From NCBI GenBank assembly GCA_024741835.1, contig JAENRP010000163.1, positions 659-64,658 on the forward strand: a DNA stretch of 64,000 nt, in the 5' to 3' direction. A model generated the notes under the pieces. The model had not been told where the DNA came from. It searched no databases and was given only the letters and a program-made list of their open reading frames with translations. A program made the translations under genes and the position numbers. This document shows, piece after piece, positions 50,018 through 60,802 of this stretch (positions within the stretch are counted from its first letter, which is position 1; every line of letters begins with the position of its first letter). The stretch is from Diplocarpon mali. Lineage: Eukaryota; Ascomycota; Leotiomycetes; Helotiales; Drepanopezizaceae.

Positions 50018-51785
50018 GCTGCATGTTCTTGCGATTCAGGTGAGACTGGTGTAGGATAGATAAGCTGTTGCGATATGCGACCTTGTCAGACGCGGCCTAT
50101 ACCTGCAGGTTTGCGTTGCTGCGCGTTGCGATGCGATACAAAAACGCTTGCGATCTCGCCAACGGCAGCTGTGATATACCGTCAAGTCGCTGTGCAATGA
50201 GCTGTGTTGGAAGACACCCTCAAGCGTGTGCGTGCGCGTGTGCGTGAATCGAACGAAGTGCGCAAACCCAGGCAGGAGCGAAAGAGTGAAGGTGTGCTTT
50301 CGTGAGATGGGAGAGCAAGGAACGTCTGGGGGGGAAACTGGAGATCTGAGTATGCAGAGAAGTCAGAAGCCAGAAGGCAGAAGTCCAAGGAAGAGATCGA
50401 CCAGGCTGGAGGGATAGTCTGGGGTGGTGTCGTGTAGGCAGCGTTGTGAAGTGAGTGTAGGGTCGCACTGTAGGTAGCTATGTAGTAGTACAGCATGAGG
50501 ATTTCCTCAATCTGCTTGCGCCCTTCCTGACGCTAGAGGTGTAGGTACTGTATGGCTACTGCATTATCGGTGCAGGAGTCCAGGCGTAATGATCCAGGTT
50601 GGAACTGTGTAGGTATGATGGTATCTTAGAGTAAGCTGCCGCCTTCGGAGCGCAAAAGCCTTGATCGCGCGCTAGGAATAATCAAGAAATCCGAGGTAGA
50701 TCGCACGGCAGAAGCCGGGGGGGGGGGTTGGGCCTTGGGACGGTCTTTTCTTTTCTTATTTTCTTATCCTGGCTTGGGAGCAAGGGGCCGGCGAGCCTAA
50801 TGATTCTCCCTGGGCCAACGCCGTGTGCAACGGGGGTCTCTGTGCGAGGAGAGGAAGAGAGGAAGAGACGAAGAGACGAAGAAAAGGTGACTCCGTGCTT
50901 CGGGGGATCGAGGAGACTTTAGTTGCTGGCAACGATCCGAGTGAGTCTCGGGTCTGGGCGAGCCAGGGGCTTCGATGTGTTGTTCGCTAGTTGTGCTGGC
51001 AGCTTCTTACGTGGAAGAGTGGATGAGAGAATTAGAGGTGGTGAGGAGAGGTGAGGAGAGGTGAGGAGAGGTGAGGAGAGGTGAGGAGAGGTGAGGAGAA
51101 GTGAGGGAGAGGTAAAGCGAAGAGAGGTTGTGCTGGGTGCGCTGCATCTGCAAGTCGAGATTCATCTGAACTTTTCGTTGGGGTCCTGGCCGGGTGCGGG
51201 CCCAGGGAGTCCGAGTTACAACCGCATCGTCCCCATGAGAGGTTGTATCTTCCTACCTGCACTGGTAGAACTGCAGCAAGCAGCACGAGAGAGAGGTCGC
51301 GCATCGGTCTGTACCCGATCGTGAGAGAGAGAGAGAGGAACAACGGTCTGCTCTGCCATCCTCGGGACGAGCCCAAAGCAAAGGGGGCTTCTGAACCCGT
51401 GAGATAAGCCCGTTAGACGCTGCACAAGGCTCGAATGTCTCACACCTCCCAGAGTCATGATTGGTCCATCTCACTCGCAAGCAAGAGATAACCTTCCTTG
51501 TGGTGGGAGATGAGAAGCAAGCCATCGCTGATGCAGGTACCAAAATTCACACTATCGCAAGACATCTACTCAACTCCTTGACGGCGGAATGAGATCTGCC
51601 CACCCTGGTCCGTCTCAATACCGTCCTCGGAGAACGAGAACGCCTACCAACACCACGCCAAATGTCATCCCGATGCCTCGTTCTCTGCACGCCAGCCCAT
51701 GCACATCCCGCTTCCCCCCATTTCCCTCACACATATCCTCATTCCCCTCACATGCCCGCATCCCCCTCACATGCCCTCATCCCCC
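50018..51785. other. Intergenic region with simple repeats
   Basis: This is the upstream region of the RabGAP gene and the downstream region of the DIL-domain gene. It holds a G-run (about 50718), the 10-bp repeat at 51041-51100 and an imperfect CT-rich repeat of about 17-18 bases (ccctcacatgcccncatc) around 51719-51800 that runs into the 3' end of the next gene. No frame with a domain was found. Confidence 0.5.
51041..51100. repeat. 10-bp tandem repeat (gtgaggagag), six copies
   Basis: Five perfect copies are followed by one with a single mismatch. The purine-rich strand is the plus strand. It is non-coding. Confidence 0.95.
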
Positions 51786-54405
51786 TCACACATCCTCGTT
51801 CTCCCAGTCGCGCTCCGCATAAGTCGAGTGGGCTCTCCCACCACTCAGGTCTAGCTTGGCGAGGAACTCGGCCGGGACCGTAGGGATGTATTTACGTTCG
51901 CGCTCGCGATTCAGCCCGCCGAAGCCGGCGCCATAGCTGACGAGCATGTCGGTGCTGGTTGGGAGGGAGAAGGGGAGCATGAGTGATGGGTCGAGGAGGA
52001 GGTGCTCGGGTGCGTCGTCTTCGTCCTCCTGTAGCACATCTGGGGGGAGTGACTTGCCGTTCGAATCGGGCGTGTCGGGTATTTGCCCGTTCGAGGTCTT
52101 GCGAGTCGGGGTAGTCGGGATGCCTGACTCCCGCCGCCTGCTCCGTTGCTGCTCTTTTCGTATCTGCGTTTCCTTTTGGAGGTTGATCAGGTACTTCATA
52201 GCGCTTTTTGGAAGGCCTTTCTCTCCTACTTCGGGTCGGTAGTGTTTCACGGCATGGATCAATTGCTGGGGTGTCAGTCGTGTGAGCTGCTGGAGCGTAC
52301 CGACAAGCGCTTCGAAGTCGTCGTGTCCTAGTGACGAAAAGCACTGCAGCCACTGTAGCAGCTGGATGACAGGTGCCAAATGATGGCGGGCTGATTCGAT
52401 GGTAGGTTCGCCGCTCGATGTCATGGATCCATGCTCATAGTGCTCTGGCTGCCGATTGTTCGTCCGAGACCAATCTTCCAAGCTGGAAATATTCATGCGG
52501 ATCTGCATGGCCTTAGTACGAGCTAGATATTTGCGATCCGACATGATGCGGTTGAACAATTCAGCCCCCAGCCAATACAAGAGTTGAGCCAGAATTTGAG
52601 CCGTGATAACAGAGTGGATGTCGTATAGGTCCAATACAAAAAGAGTGGATGACAATAGTGATGTGACGTTTCGGGGGGAGGGTTTGGCTCTTGCCTTTGG
52701 CGAGGGCGGTCGGAATCGCTTCTCCGCAGGCAGCTCCTTTACCTGATTCTTCCTCTTGAAAATCTTCCATTCATTCTGGAATGTGATATCCTCAAACCCC
52801 GGGATCGTCTCGTGGTCCAGCATAGCTGGGTCAAGAACCTTGTCCATTCTCCTCTCCGCATCTCTGATAATCAAGATGAAGATTTCGTTGAGAAGTTCCG
52901 CCAGCTGTAGCTGAAATTCCGATGTCGACTCCACTAGACCGGCGTCTTTCTTTAGGTAGTGCAGTAACAACGTGGCATTTGAGATCCAGAATGCCAGGAT
53001 CGTCATATCCCATTGATGCGTCTCAACCACGTCGTTGATCTTGTCCATGGCAGTGATCAAAAGTTTCGCGAGAAGATCTTGGTTGGCATGATAATGAGCA
53101 TACCGCGCACTTAAAAACAGAATGTTTGCAGGGACGGGCTTCTGAGATGGTGAACGCTGAGGGGTCATATTCGTGATGACGATGTCCAGAATCCGGCTCA
53201 ACTCGCTCTCCTGAAACACAAACATTTGATCGTGTAGACATCTGCTCCAGTCGAATTCCTGCGCTTCTTCTTCAAGTTCTGCTGGAGACTAAATCGTGTC
53301 AATGGCCGCATATTTCATTTTCTGGATTCGGTTGGCTCACCTCGGGTTGATCGTCGATCCCCATATTTCCCAAGTCGACCTCTAGGTCCCGAGCACTCTC
53401 CATCATCATACGTCTCCTCAACTCATTCTCAGCCATCTCCTCTTCGAACTTATCCTGAGAGAACCCGGGGTTGTAGAAGTCATCCGTAACTCCAACATTT
53501 CCTATCTGATTCCCATATCCATGATCATGTAGGTAGTCCGAGATATCGCTGTCCGGAGCCACAAAATCGAAAGCCGTTCGTCCAGACGATGACTTTATAT
53601 CCGTGGAGGCGCCTCTTTCCAACAATATTTTTGTGATTCCCGTATGCCGGTTGCTCATTGCCCACATCAAGGCACTCCACTGATTGCGGTCCTGGATATC
53701 GAGCTTAGCCCCAGCGTCCAGCAGTGCAGTAACCACAGCTTCGTGACCCTAGCACCTGTTTAGTAGATTTTCCACTCAAAAAAAAATCCAGAGCGTAGCT
53801 TACAAAACAGCTAGCATATATCAGGGGAGCGGTTCCCTCTTCATCGGGCGCATTAATATCCACGAACCCCTTTGCCTTCCCTGACAATATCCGCTCAACC
53901 CGATCCACGTCCCCATTGCTTGCAGCCATGTTCAATAGCCTTTGTAGAGTGTCCTTCTTCTGGCTATCTGACAGCTTTTCATCAGAAGCCACAGCATCTT
54001 CATCCTGGGAAGCAGATCCATCCCGGTGCGCTGCTTGGGCTGCAAGCATCTCCATTAGTCTGGTGTCGCTATCCCCAAGCTTCTGCGCAGTCACGACATC
54101 GTCGAAACCTTCTTCGTCAAGTGAAAGGCTGTTGAACTGCAGTGGCTTCGCAAGGGCGGGCGTGGTGAGGAATTGTGATTGTCCTGGCGTAACATTGTTA
54201 AAGAGTCTCACAAGCTTAAAATCTTGAGAGGGAACTGTGTACCTTGCCAGGGGTCATACATCTCTGCCTCGGGAGTGTAATGTGAAGAGACGTTCTTCCG
54301 GTCATCTAAGGATTTGGGCAGGTCTTCTGGTAAGGTCCTAGGTTGCTTTGGGGCCTCATCTCCAAAGCCTCCGCTGAGATCCCCGCCATTGTCTCCAATA
54401 TCCAT
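51786..54405 (-). CDS. Ankyrin-repeat and DIL (dilute) domain protein
   Basis: Four exons (54405-54260, 54206-53804, 53748-53341, 53288-51786) give 819 residues. After an acidic N-terminus come ankyrin repeats (about residues 105-230: GDVDRVERILSG, EGTAPLIYASCFGHEAVVTALLDAGA, WSALMWAMSNRHTGITKILLERGA). The C-terminal half carries the DIL domain (about 320-660), with ILAFWISNATLLLHYLKKD and a later SSLEDW and QLLQWLQCF pattern. DIL domains form the cargo-binding tail of class V myosins; in ascomycetes a stand-alone version joined to ankyrin repeats is widespread but little studied. The last ~150 residues are charged and disordered and end in YAERDWENEDV. The first intron (gtatga...gtgag) was picked as the only one that keeps frame and is long enough (53 nt), so the exact join is less sure than the rest. 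It probably acts in the cytoplasm in vesicle or actin-linked traffic. Confidence 0.9.
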
Positions 54406-54853
54406 TGTAGAATGAGGAGGACTTCATGTAGCCCGAACTCATCTGCAGATTCACATGCAAGAGCCTGGGGGGTGAAGCTATATTCTGAATTAGATCTTGG
54501 TTTGTGCGAAGTTCCGAAAATATGTTGTTCAGGTATCTGCAAGATGACGAGGTGTTGACAATTCCACAAATGCGCTAGTGGTGTGCATTGTGCTCTGGCT
54601 GGGCAGTCAAGGCTCCCTGCTGGCGGCCACTTTGTATGCTTCTTTCAACAGCAGCATCACTGGAATTAAAATTCGACTCACTACTTTGACTGTAGGCACA
54701 ACGGGATCGAAGATAGCGGGTTATCGCAATAACAAGGCAGAACAGAGATCACTCCGTCAGGTAGCATTCACTACCTGTGTATTGCCTGCCAGATGAACAT
54801 CACATTACACGATAGAAAATCATACAAATCATCACCTCTATCTATTTTCAAAA
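54406..54853. other. Short intergenic region
   Basis: This is the upstream region of the DIL-domain gene and the downstream region of allantoicase, about 450 bases. No frame of interest and no clear promoter motif were seen. Confidence 0.5.
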
Positions 54854-56140
54854 CTAAATACTTCTTTTTGCGAAAACTCTGATTCTCTTCACCCCTCCAT
54901 CAGGTATCATGACCAGCTTCACATGAGTGAAAGGCTTGTCCTTCACTAATGATTCAAACTCATGCTCCTGGTCCGGGCCACATTTGCTTGGGGCAACGAC
55001 ATCAGTCCAACCATCAGCAAATGCACCTGGGTCTCCCTCTCTGCACCATTCAATAGCCTCCACTTTGACCTTCTGGGGAAAGTTGCCCCTGAAGAATGCG
55101 GTATCCACCAATAGATTCTGGATTCTGGCTTTGGCTCCGAGCCGAATCACCGCCCAGTCAACATGGTCCTTTTCTCTTGATCGCGAGGTCTCCCATCCAT
55201 CACCCATATCCTTTCCTCGTCCTGGAAGAGTGAGGTTGGAGATCACGCCGAAGTGCTGGTCACTGCATGAGACGGCAACACCCCCGTTTTGAGCACCAGC
55301 AAGATCAAGTATAGCGTCTGTGTCTTCGGGGAAGACTGGGACAGCATGACCGAACAATCTGAATCTGGCGATACCACCGTCAGGATACATGTTCAGTCTG
55401 ACATGCGTGTAGGCCTTATTCGTCGGGACATTCAACTTCCAGCCAAATCTCTGAGAAGGGCCACACTCTTGAAGCCCGAGAATAGTCTCCCACTTCCCCT
55501 TCTCTCCCTTCCAGCCAATAACCTCCCCATCATCGGAGCTGAAGACGCCTTCCACCGAGATAGCTGGAGCGTGGTTACCGGAGAAGAAGGCAGTGTCAAC
55601 TTCAATCCCCTCGACAGTGCCCGAGGCTACACCAAGGCGGATTACCACGTAGTCGAACGGCGCGCTATTGTGTCGCCGTGTCTCCCAGCCGTCGTACCAG
55701 GCCCCCGAGTAGACCATCTTCCCGGGTTGCCTGATAGGAGGCGTTGGGGTCAACAAGTTAGATGCTTCTGCAAACCACTCATCGGAGAACGAGAGCACCT
55801 TGCCTCCAAGTGCTGCAGAGATCAGATCTGATGGAATTTTAGCTGGTATTATCGTGTTATATTGTCACGTGTAGAAAGAGGGGTCAAGAGTTGGGGGAAG
55901 GGGGTGCAGCCTGGGTGCAAGCCTCCTCCTTCGAGTACAGGCTCCCGTGTGATCTTCACGCCGTCCTCATAGACAATATGCCTCGAGCGAAGACTTCTCC
56001 ACCTGACAATCGATGGCGACACAAGCACCGGAATCTTTGTACGCACCGACGGTCGAGGAACGAAAAGTGCCGTCGATCTTGTCTGCTGCCACAGGCGTAG
56101 CAGCCACATTCTCGGTTTTGTACTCGGAGTTGAAGGTCAT
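54854..56140 (-). CDS. Allantoicase
   Basis: Exons 56140-56047 and 55842-54854 give 360 residues. The main exon has no in-frame ATG at its 5' end. A separate first exon 204 bases upstream starts MTFNSEYKT and ends in DKIDGTFRSSTV, spliced (G|gtgcgt...accag) to AKIPSDLISAALGGKVLSFSDEW, which restores the family N-terminus. Two homologous halves follow. The first has GAWYDGWETRRHN, IEVDTAFFSGNHAP and HVRLNMYPDGGIAR; the second has GDGWETSRSREKDHVDW, LLVDTAFFRGNFP and HVKLVMIPDGGVKR. This is the diagnostic allantoicase duplication. The enzyme hydrolyses allantoate to ureidoglycolate and urea in purine breakdown and is thought to be peroxisomal or cytosolic; no SKL-type end is present (KRSI). Two GATA sites lie 157-182 bases upstream of the ATG, consistent with nitrogen control. 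Confidence 0.95.
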
Positions 56141-56269
56141 CTTGAAAGCCCTTGATGATAGGTGTGGATGGTCGTGGTCTGTCGGGGCAGAAAGTCAAGC
56201 TTTCCGCAAAGGAGCCTTGAATTCCTGTCGAGTCGAGTCGGGAGTAATAATAGAGAGAGGCGGCGAAGG

Positions 56270-56299
56270 GCTCTCTCTCTCTATCTCTCTCTCTCTCTT
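56270..56299. repeat. CT microsatellite
   Basis: An almost pure run of ct dinucleotides with one at interruption lies just upstream of the GATA pair on the allantoicase side. Confidence 0.85.
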
Positions 56300-56322
56300 A
56301 TCGGCCACCTCGGATCGATAAG
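56297..56322. promoter_or_regulatory. Inverted pair of GATA-factor sites
   Basis: CTTATC at 56297-56302 (GATAAG on the minus strand) and GATAAG at 56317-56322 face each other with 14 bases between. HGATAR pairs are the known targets of the nitrogen regulators AreA/NIT2. The pair lies 157-182 bases upstream of the allantoicase ATG. The function is inferred from motif and position. Confidence 0.5.
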
Positions 56323-56828
56323 AAAGCAAGCAAGCGATACGGCTCACTGTGCGTGTATTATAGCAAGACTTCCAAGCTCAACCGCATCTGCAGCCGCGCA
56401 TGGGCAGAGGCGGGAGTCACTTTGGCTTCTCTAATCAAATCAAAGCAAGCAAGCAAGCATGTTTGCGGATGTTACCTGTTGATATCGCTACTGCCGACAA
56501 CCGAAGGAGGTTTCTTGTGATGAACATCGCCCTCAGGTGACACGCGCTTGGAGATGAGAGGCGTGCGTCTGACCTCGTCTGGGCATCAGAGCAAGCAGCA
56601 TTTCCAGCCGTGTTGTGTTGTCTCTTTCTGATGTCTTTCTTCTCTCTGGGACGAGGGCAAACTCGGGAAACTCGTACTTTTCCGAAGTGCTATGGCACAG
56701 TAACCAGTGCTGACCACACAGCTGCGGTGATTGGCCCAATCCGGATCGTAGCGTCATTCCGCTGAGGGGTCGGTCGTAAGCGGAAGCGGGATTGAATAAG
56801 GTGCCACTCGATTCGACTCCACTCCTCA

Positions 56829-56836
56829 TATATAAA
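56829..56836 (+). promoter_or_regulatory. TATA-like box of the b561-like gene
   Basis: TATATAAA lies 138 bases upstream of the ATG at 56974, in a sensible position for a TATA element with a leader of roughly 100 bases. No transcript evidence is available. Confidence 0.35.
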
Positions 56837-56973
56837 GTCCTGTTCTGCGCAACAATAGAGGTTGGCATGTTTCTGCATCTCCCGTCACAAAAACCACTCT
56901 AGCCTCCGATTCTTCTAGACGACTCGACTGCCTCACCCACCTCCTGAAGCTGTGCAATTTGCAGTAACCTATC

Positions 56974-57782
56974 ATGGCATCTGCAACTGGAATCCCCGAG
57001 ACGACTAATATTCCACAGCAAGGAACGGGCGAAGATGAGCCCCTTCTGGGAAGGCCAGGAGATGCAGCTCAGCCAGAAGGTCGACCTCTCTACTACAACC
57101 TGATCATCGGTTGGTTTCCCCAAAACTTCTCTCGTGACTTCTCCAGAGCTCCGACTAATCGTCCTCCCCCCCCCCTCGATCAGGTACCGCCATCATTGCG
57201 CAAGCTGGTATAGTCCTCCTGACAGCCTCTGTCTGGGCCAGCGTCTTCCTCCATCCATTAATTCTATTCTCCGCCCATCCTCTCCTCAACTCTGCCGGCC
57301 TTCTCGTCCTCACCCAGTCGATCCTCCTCCTACAACCAACGCACACCCCAGCGCAGAAGCGCCAAGGCACAGTCTCGCATTTCATCCTCAACAACGTAGC
57401 TCTCGATGCCCTCGTTGCCGGCCTGATTGTGATTGAGTACAACAAGATTTCGCACGGCGGAATTCATTTTGTATCGGCCCATGCGATTCTCGGGCTTGTC
57501 ACCTACATCCTGTTGGGCATCCAGGCATTGGTAGGCTTTACGGCGTACTATGTACCGCAGCTCTATGGAAGCGTGGAAAATGCCAAGTCGTTGTACAAGT
57601 GGCATCGATTGAGTGGATACTTGGTTCTTACGCTGCTGCTGGCTACCGTTGCAGCTGCCACGCAGACGGACTACAATAAGAATGTGTTGGGTATCAGATT
57701 GTGGGCTGTCATCATCTCGTCGGCCTTGATACTCGTGGGCGTGATCCCTAGAATCAAGAAGCAGAAGCTTGGGTGGGCATAA
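56974..57782 (+). CDS. Cytochrome b561-like membrane protein
   Basis: Two exons (56974-57109 and 57184-57782) give 244 residues. The N-terminal tail of about 45 residues contains an acidic dileucine, EDEPLL. Six hydrophobic segments follow. Histidines expected to hold two hemes appear in the usual places: SAHPLLNSAG, VSHFILNN, HFVSAHAILGL and YKWHRLSGY. The cytochrome b561 family moves electrons across internal membranes, usually from ascorbate in plants and animals. Fungi make erythroascorbate, and the partner of the fungal proteins is not well known. The intron ends in a C-rich tract then gatcag. The dileucine suggests sorting to the vacuole, which is inference. It is transcribed away from allantoicase; nothing links their functions. 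Confidence 0.88.
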
Positions 57783-59033
57783 TCAGTGAAGCCAAGCGGA
57801 GCATCTGGATAACAAATACTACGGAGGTGTCCTTGTCGTCAAGACGTTGCCGAGGAACGTTATGCGAATGGCTGGCTTGTGTGAAAAAGCAGTCTACAGA
57901 GCATATCGATCGTCGCGCTTGAAAATGCATTGGGTTGGCGTTACAAGTATGTCTGTTCAATGGCTTTGCAAAATACAGCATTTGGCACGGAACTTCTGGT
58001 TCGAATTATTGATGATATAATGGTAGACTTTGTGCTGTTCATCTGTAATGTGTTTGACGTTTGGCGCTTGTCATCCAATTAGCGTACTGCTGTATGTAAA
58101 ATATACCGTCCAGCAACTCGGATGTCGGAAGTCATTTCATTGACTCAAGAATCCAAGTCGCTGGATTCATCAATCTCTGGATGCATGGAAGCAGCGCTTG
58201 GACGGTTCATCCAGAATCATTCTTCCCCATGTCTAAGGTTCGATGAGAACTCCCACTTCACGATCCACAACTCCACAAAATACCAATAGTAAATATTTTA
58301 CGGAGCGTGGAGGCGCCTAGAGCTTGACTACAATTTTACTTCTTTGCCGTATTATCAATTTTCTATTCATTCTGATCAGACTTTGACGCGGTAGAGACCT
58401 TTCTGCCGGTTTTTCCCATCACCTGCTTCCCTAACGTCGGAGAGAACCTGAGAACATTCATGTTCTTAACTCCGTATTTATTCATATTCGGCGAACTTCT
58501 CTTCATCATCTTGAGCTTTTCATAGGTAGGGTACAAACTCTTCCACTCTCACGCCACTATCAAAACGACACGTTTCTCGACTCTTTGATCAGCAGCAGTA
58601 TGTCGAATCCCCCTCTGATTCCAGAGAAAGAGCCGTGGACTAACGTTCGTTCAGCTTGTTTGTTCTGCAAGCTTGGGCTTGGGCTCTCTCAGTAAGATCG
58701 AGAGGCTTAAATCGAGTTCATTTCAAAACCCTTTCACTGGGAAATGAAAATCAGGCACCGTCACATCATAATCATGACCTCGCCATTCCGCTACTCCAGC
58801 TTTCTTCACATGAACTGATACTTGATCACGGCTCTCGCATAGTCAGTCGTTGGAGTTCACTTTACTCAAGGCTGAGACTCTGGTGCAGGGGGTTGGAGTT
58901 CACCTCTCACGCTTCACTTCCACGTACATAACTAACAAACCTTGACTACAATCTCAGAAAATATATTACAAGAATCCATCCGAGAAATACAGACAGAACC
59001 TCACAATACACCTACTCAAAAGAAAAACCCACC
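57783..59033. other. Intergenic, no supported gene
   Basis: This is the 3' flank of the b561-like gene and the promoter of the 2EXR gene. Only short frames with stops occur. The last 80 bases before the next ATG are CA-rich and pyrimidine-poor, as in many fungal leaders. Confidence 0.5.
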
Positions 59034-60125
59034 ATGGCCCCACGTCTATTCCCGCAATTTCCGAAGCTCCCTCCTGAGTTGCGAGTGAGGATCTGGCGTG
59101 CCTTGATGCTACCACGTATCATCCGCGGAAAATGGCAAAGTCGGAGGTTCCGTAACATCAACGTCTCCATCTACGTACTGTACGCTGGTGCCGTGCCAGT
59201 AACTCTCAGTGTAGACTCGGAATCCCGCTTCGAATCTCAGAAACACTACTCTCTAGTCCGCTGCCTCTTACCATTGAGGCCTCTACCGAGCGAGGAACGG
59301 GACGGAGAGAAGCTTGCCCCAGCCCCAAGACAGAAGTACCTCTTCGAAGTGGCGAGTATCTGGATCAACTGTAACATCGACACGTGCTTCTTCCACAACC
59401 TTCCCAGCAACTTCGAGTTCCTCTCGTGGTTACGCCGCCTCTCGAAGCCGCAGGTCGGAGGCCTCTCCGTAGCCAATCCCTTGAGGCACATTGCCCTGAC
59501 TGGAGCTGTATGCGAGTATCTCAGGGCCACAGGTCGCACAGGTGTCCTCTACTCGTTGTGTATGGACCATCCGGTGCTGGAAACAATCACGGTCGTTTTG
59601 GACAATAGCAAATTCGTCGAAGATCACGATCCACAAGCTTACAAGTTCCGCGAGACGACTTCGCTGGCAAGGGAAGACAGAAGAGGTGGTGGGCAGTGGG
59701 GTGGGTGGCAACTCAGATCTCACGTCAAGCAGATGTTCGACAAGTTCTGGGAGGGCAACCCGAAGGTCAAGGGATATAAGAAGTGGGTGGCTTGGAGAGG
59801 AATAAATCCTCACTGGAAGGAGCCCGAGGTGAGGATGGTGAGCATCAGCAAAGCGCAGCGGGAAACGCTCAAGTCGAAGATGGAGAAGGAGGCAGCTCTG
59901 GCTAAGACGCTTGGTGCTACAGATGACGAGGAAGTGGCTCTCCACGGCAAGGCTATTACCCCAAGGAAGACCGCTGCTCCGAGAAAGGCGGTCACCCAAA
60001 GAAAGAGCGCTGCAACACGCAAGGTTTCTCCTAAAGAGGTCGCTACCTCGAGGAAGGCTGTTGCCCGGAAAAATCGCGCTGGTCTAGTGAAGGTTGCTGC
60101 TAGGAGAGTGATGGATCCTGCGTGA
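59034..60125 (+). CDS. 2EXR-domain protein with basic repeat tail
   Basis: A single exon gives 363 residues, with a good start context (cccaccATGg). The N-terminus FPQFPKLPPELRVRIWRALMLPR is the hallmark of the fungal 2EXR family, a F-box-like motif of unknown function expanded in Pezizomycotina. The middle part (to about residue 270) follows the usual family pattern: NPLRHIALTG and a DHPVLETITVVLD strand. The last ~65 residues are a Lys/Arg-rich tail of repeated xxRKxA units (PRKTA, PRKAV, QRKSA, TRKVS, SRKAV), resembling histone H1-like tails and likely nuclear. The tail is not a normal part of the family as I know it. Function is unknown; DNA binding or nuclear targeting through the tail is inference. 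Confidence 0.85.
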   Translation: MAPRLFPQFPKLPPELRVRIWRALMLPRIIRGKWQSRRFRNINVSIYVLYAGAVPVTLSVDSESRFESQKHYSLVRCLLPLRPLPSEERDGEKLAPAPRQKYLFEVASIWINCNIDTCFFHNLPSNFEFLSWLRRLSKPQVGGLSVANPLRHIALTGAVCEYLRATGRTGVLYSLCMDHPVLETITVVLDNSKFVEDHDPQAYKFRETTSLAREDRRGGGQWGGWQLRSHVKQMFDKFWEGNPKVKGYKKWVAWRGINPHWKEPEVRMVSISKAQRETLKSKMEKEAALAKTLGATDDEEVALHGKAITPRKTAAPRKAVTQRKSAATRKVSPKEVATSRKAVARKNRAGLVKVAARRVMDPA

Positions 60126-60802
60126 TGAAGGTTCTCAAAGGCAGGACGGAAATCATCCCAATTTTGTCTTGAGCGTGCTAAAAGAATTAGAGTCGGTGGT
60201 GATAGGCCGAGTCTTCGCTGACTGTGGATAGAGGATGAAGTAACATCTCGTTCTTCAATACCCTTCCGCACTCTCTCACCCCTCACACCCCCTATTTTCT
60301 TGAGATGGTCTCTTCTTACCAACATCTCAAAGGTAGTCTCGTTGCTTTTACATCTGCAGCTTCTCGTTGGATAGCTTCCTGGTTGGCAGCCTCTCGGTTC
60401 TGGGTATCTTGACTGCTCTGGTTTTCTTCGATGGTTTCCCTGACGATGATCCCAAATTCAAGTTTGACGGTCGCCATCTTTGGGGCCCCGAAGCGAGAAG
60501 CTCAAATGCTTCGCCTACGTTTGCTTTTCGAACACGCGGTCATGCAGCAGGCAGTTCAACCGAGTTCCTGCTGCAGGAGCGGACGGGAAGATGATGGGTG
60601 TGCCTGTATTCTGTGACGATGAAATCTAAAAACCCACTATCAATGGTCATGGAATCTATATTGACATGGTGACAAGGCAGTGAAACTTTTTGTTCTACCA
60701 ACTCATCTCTAACCCGGCCAATCCACAATATACACCCAAGCCTCAAGGCTAGAGCCGTCCCAATCTCCATCTTCCTCATCCTCCTCACCCCTACGCCACC
60801 CT
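60126..60802. other. Convergent intergenic region
   Basis: The 3' flanks of the 2EXR gene and the transporter pseudogene meet here. No frame with a domain is seen. Confidence 0.5.

Larger units (their letters stand above)
56141..56973. other. Divergent promoter region of allantoicase and b561-like gene
   Basis: About 830 bases lie between two start codons that face away from each other. They contain a CT microsatellite, the GATA pair and a TATA-like box listed separately. No coding frame is supported. Confidence 0.6.

Noticed and set aside
56013..56321. 102-codon plus-strand open frame with a plausible ATG
   Set aside because: It is the reverse complement of the allantoicase first exon plus promoter, and ends in the CT microsatellite.
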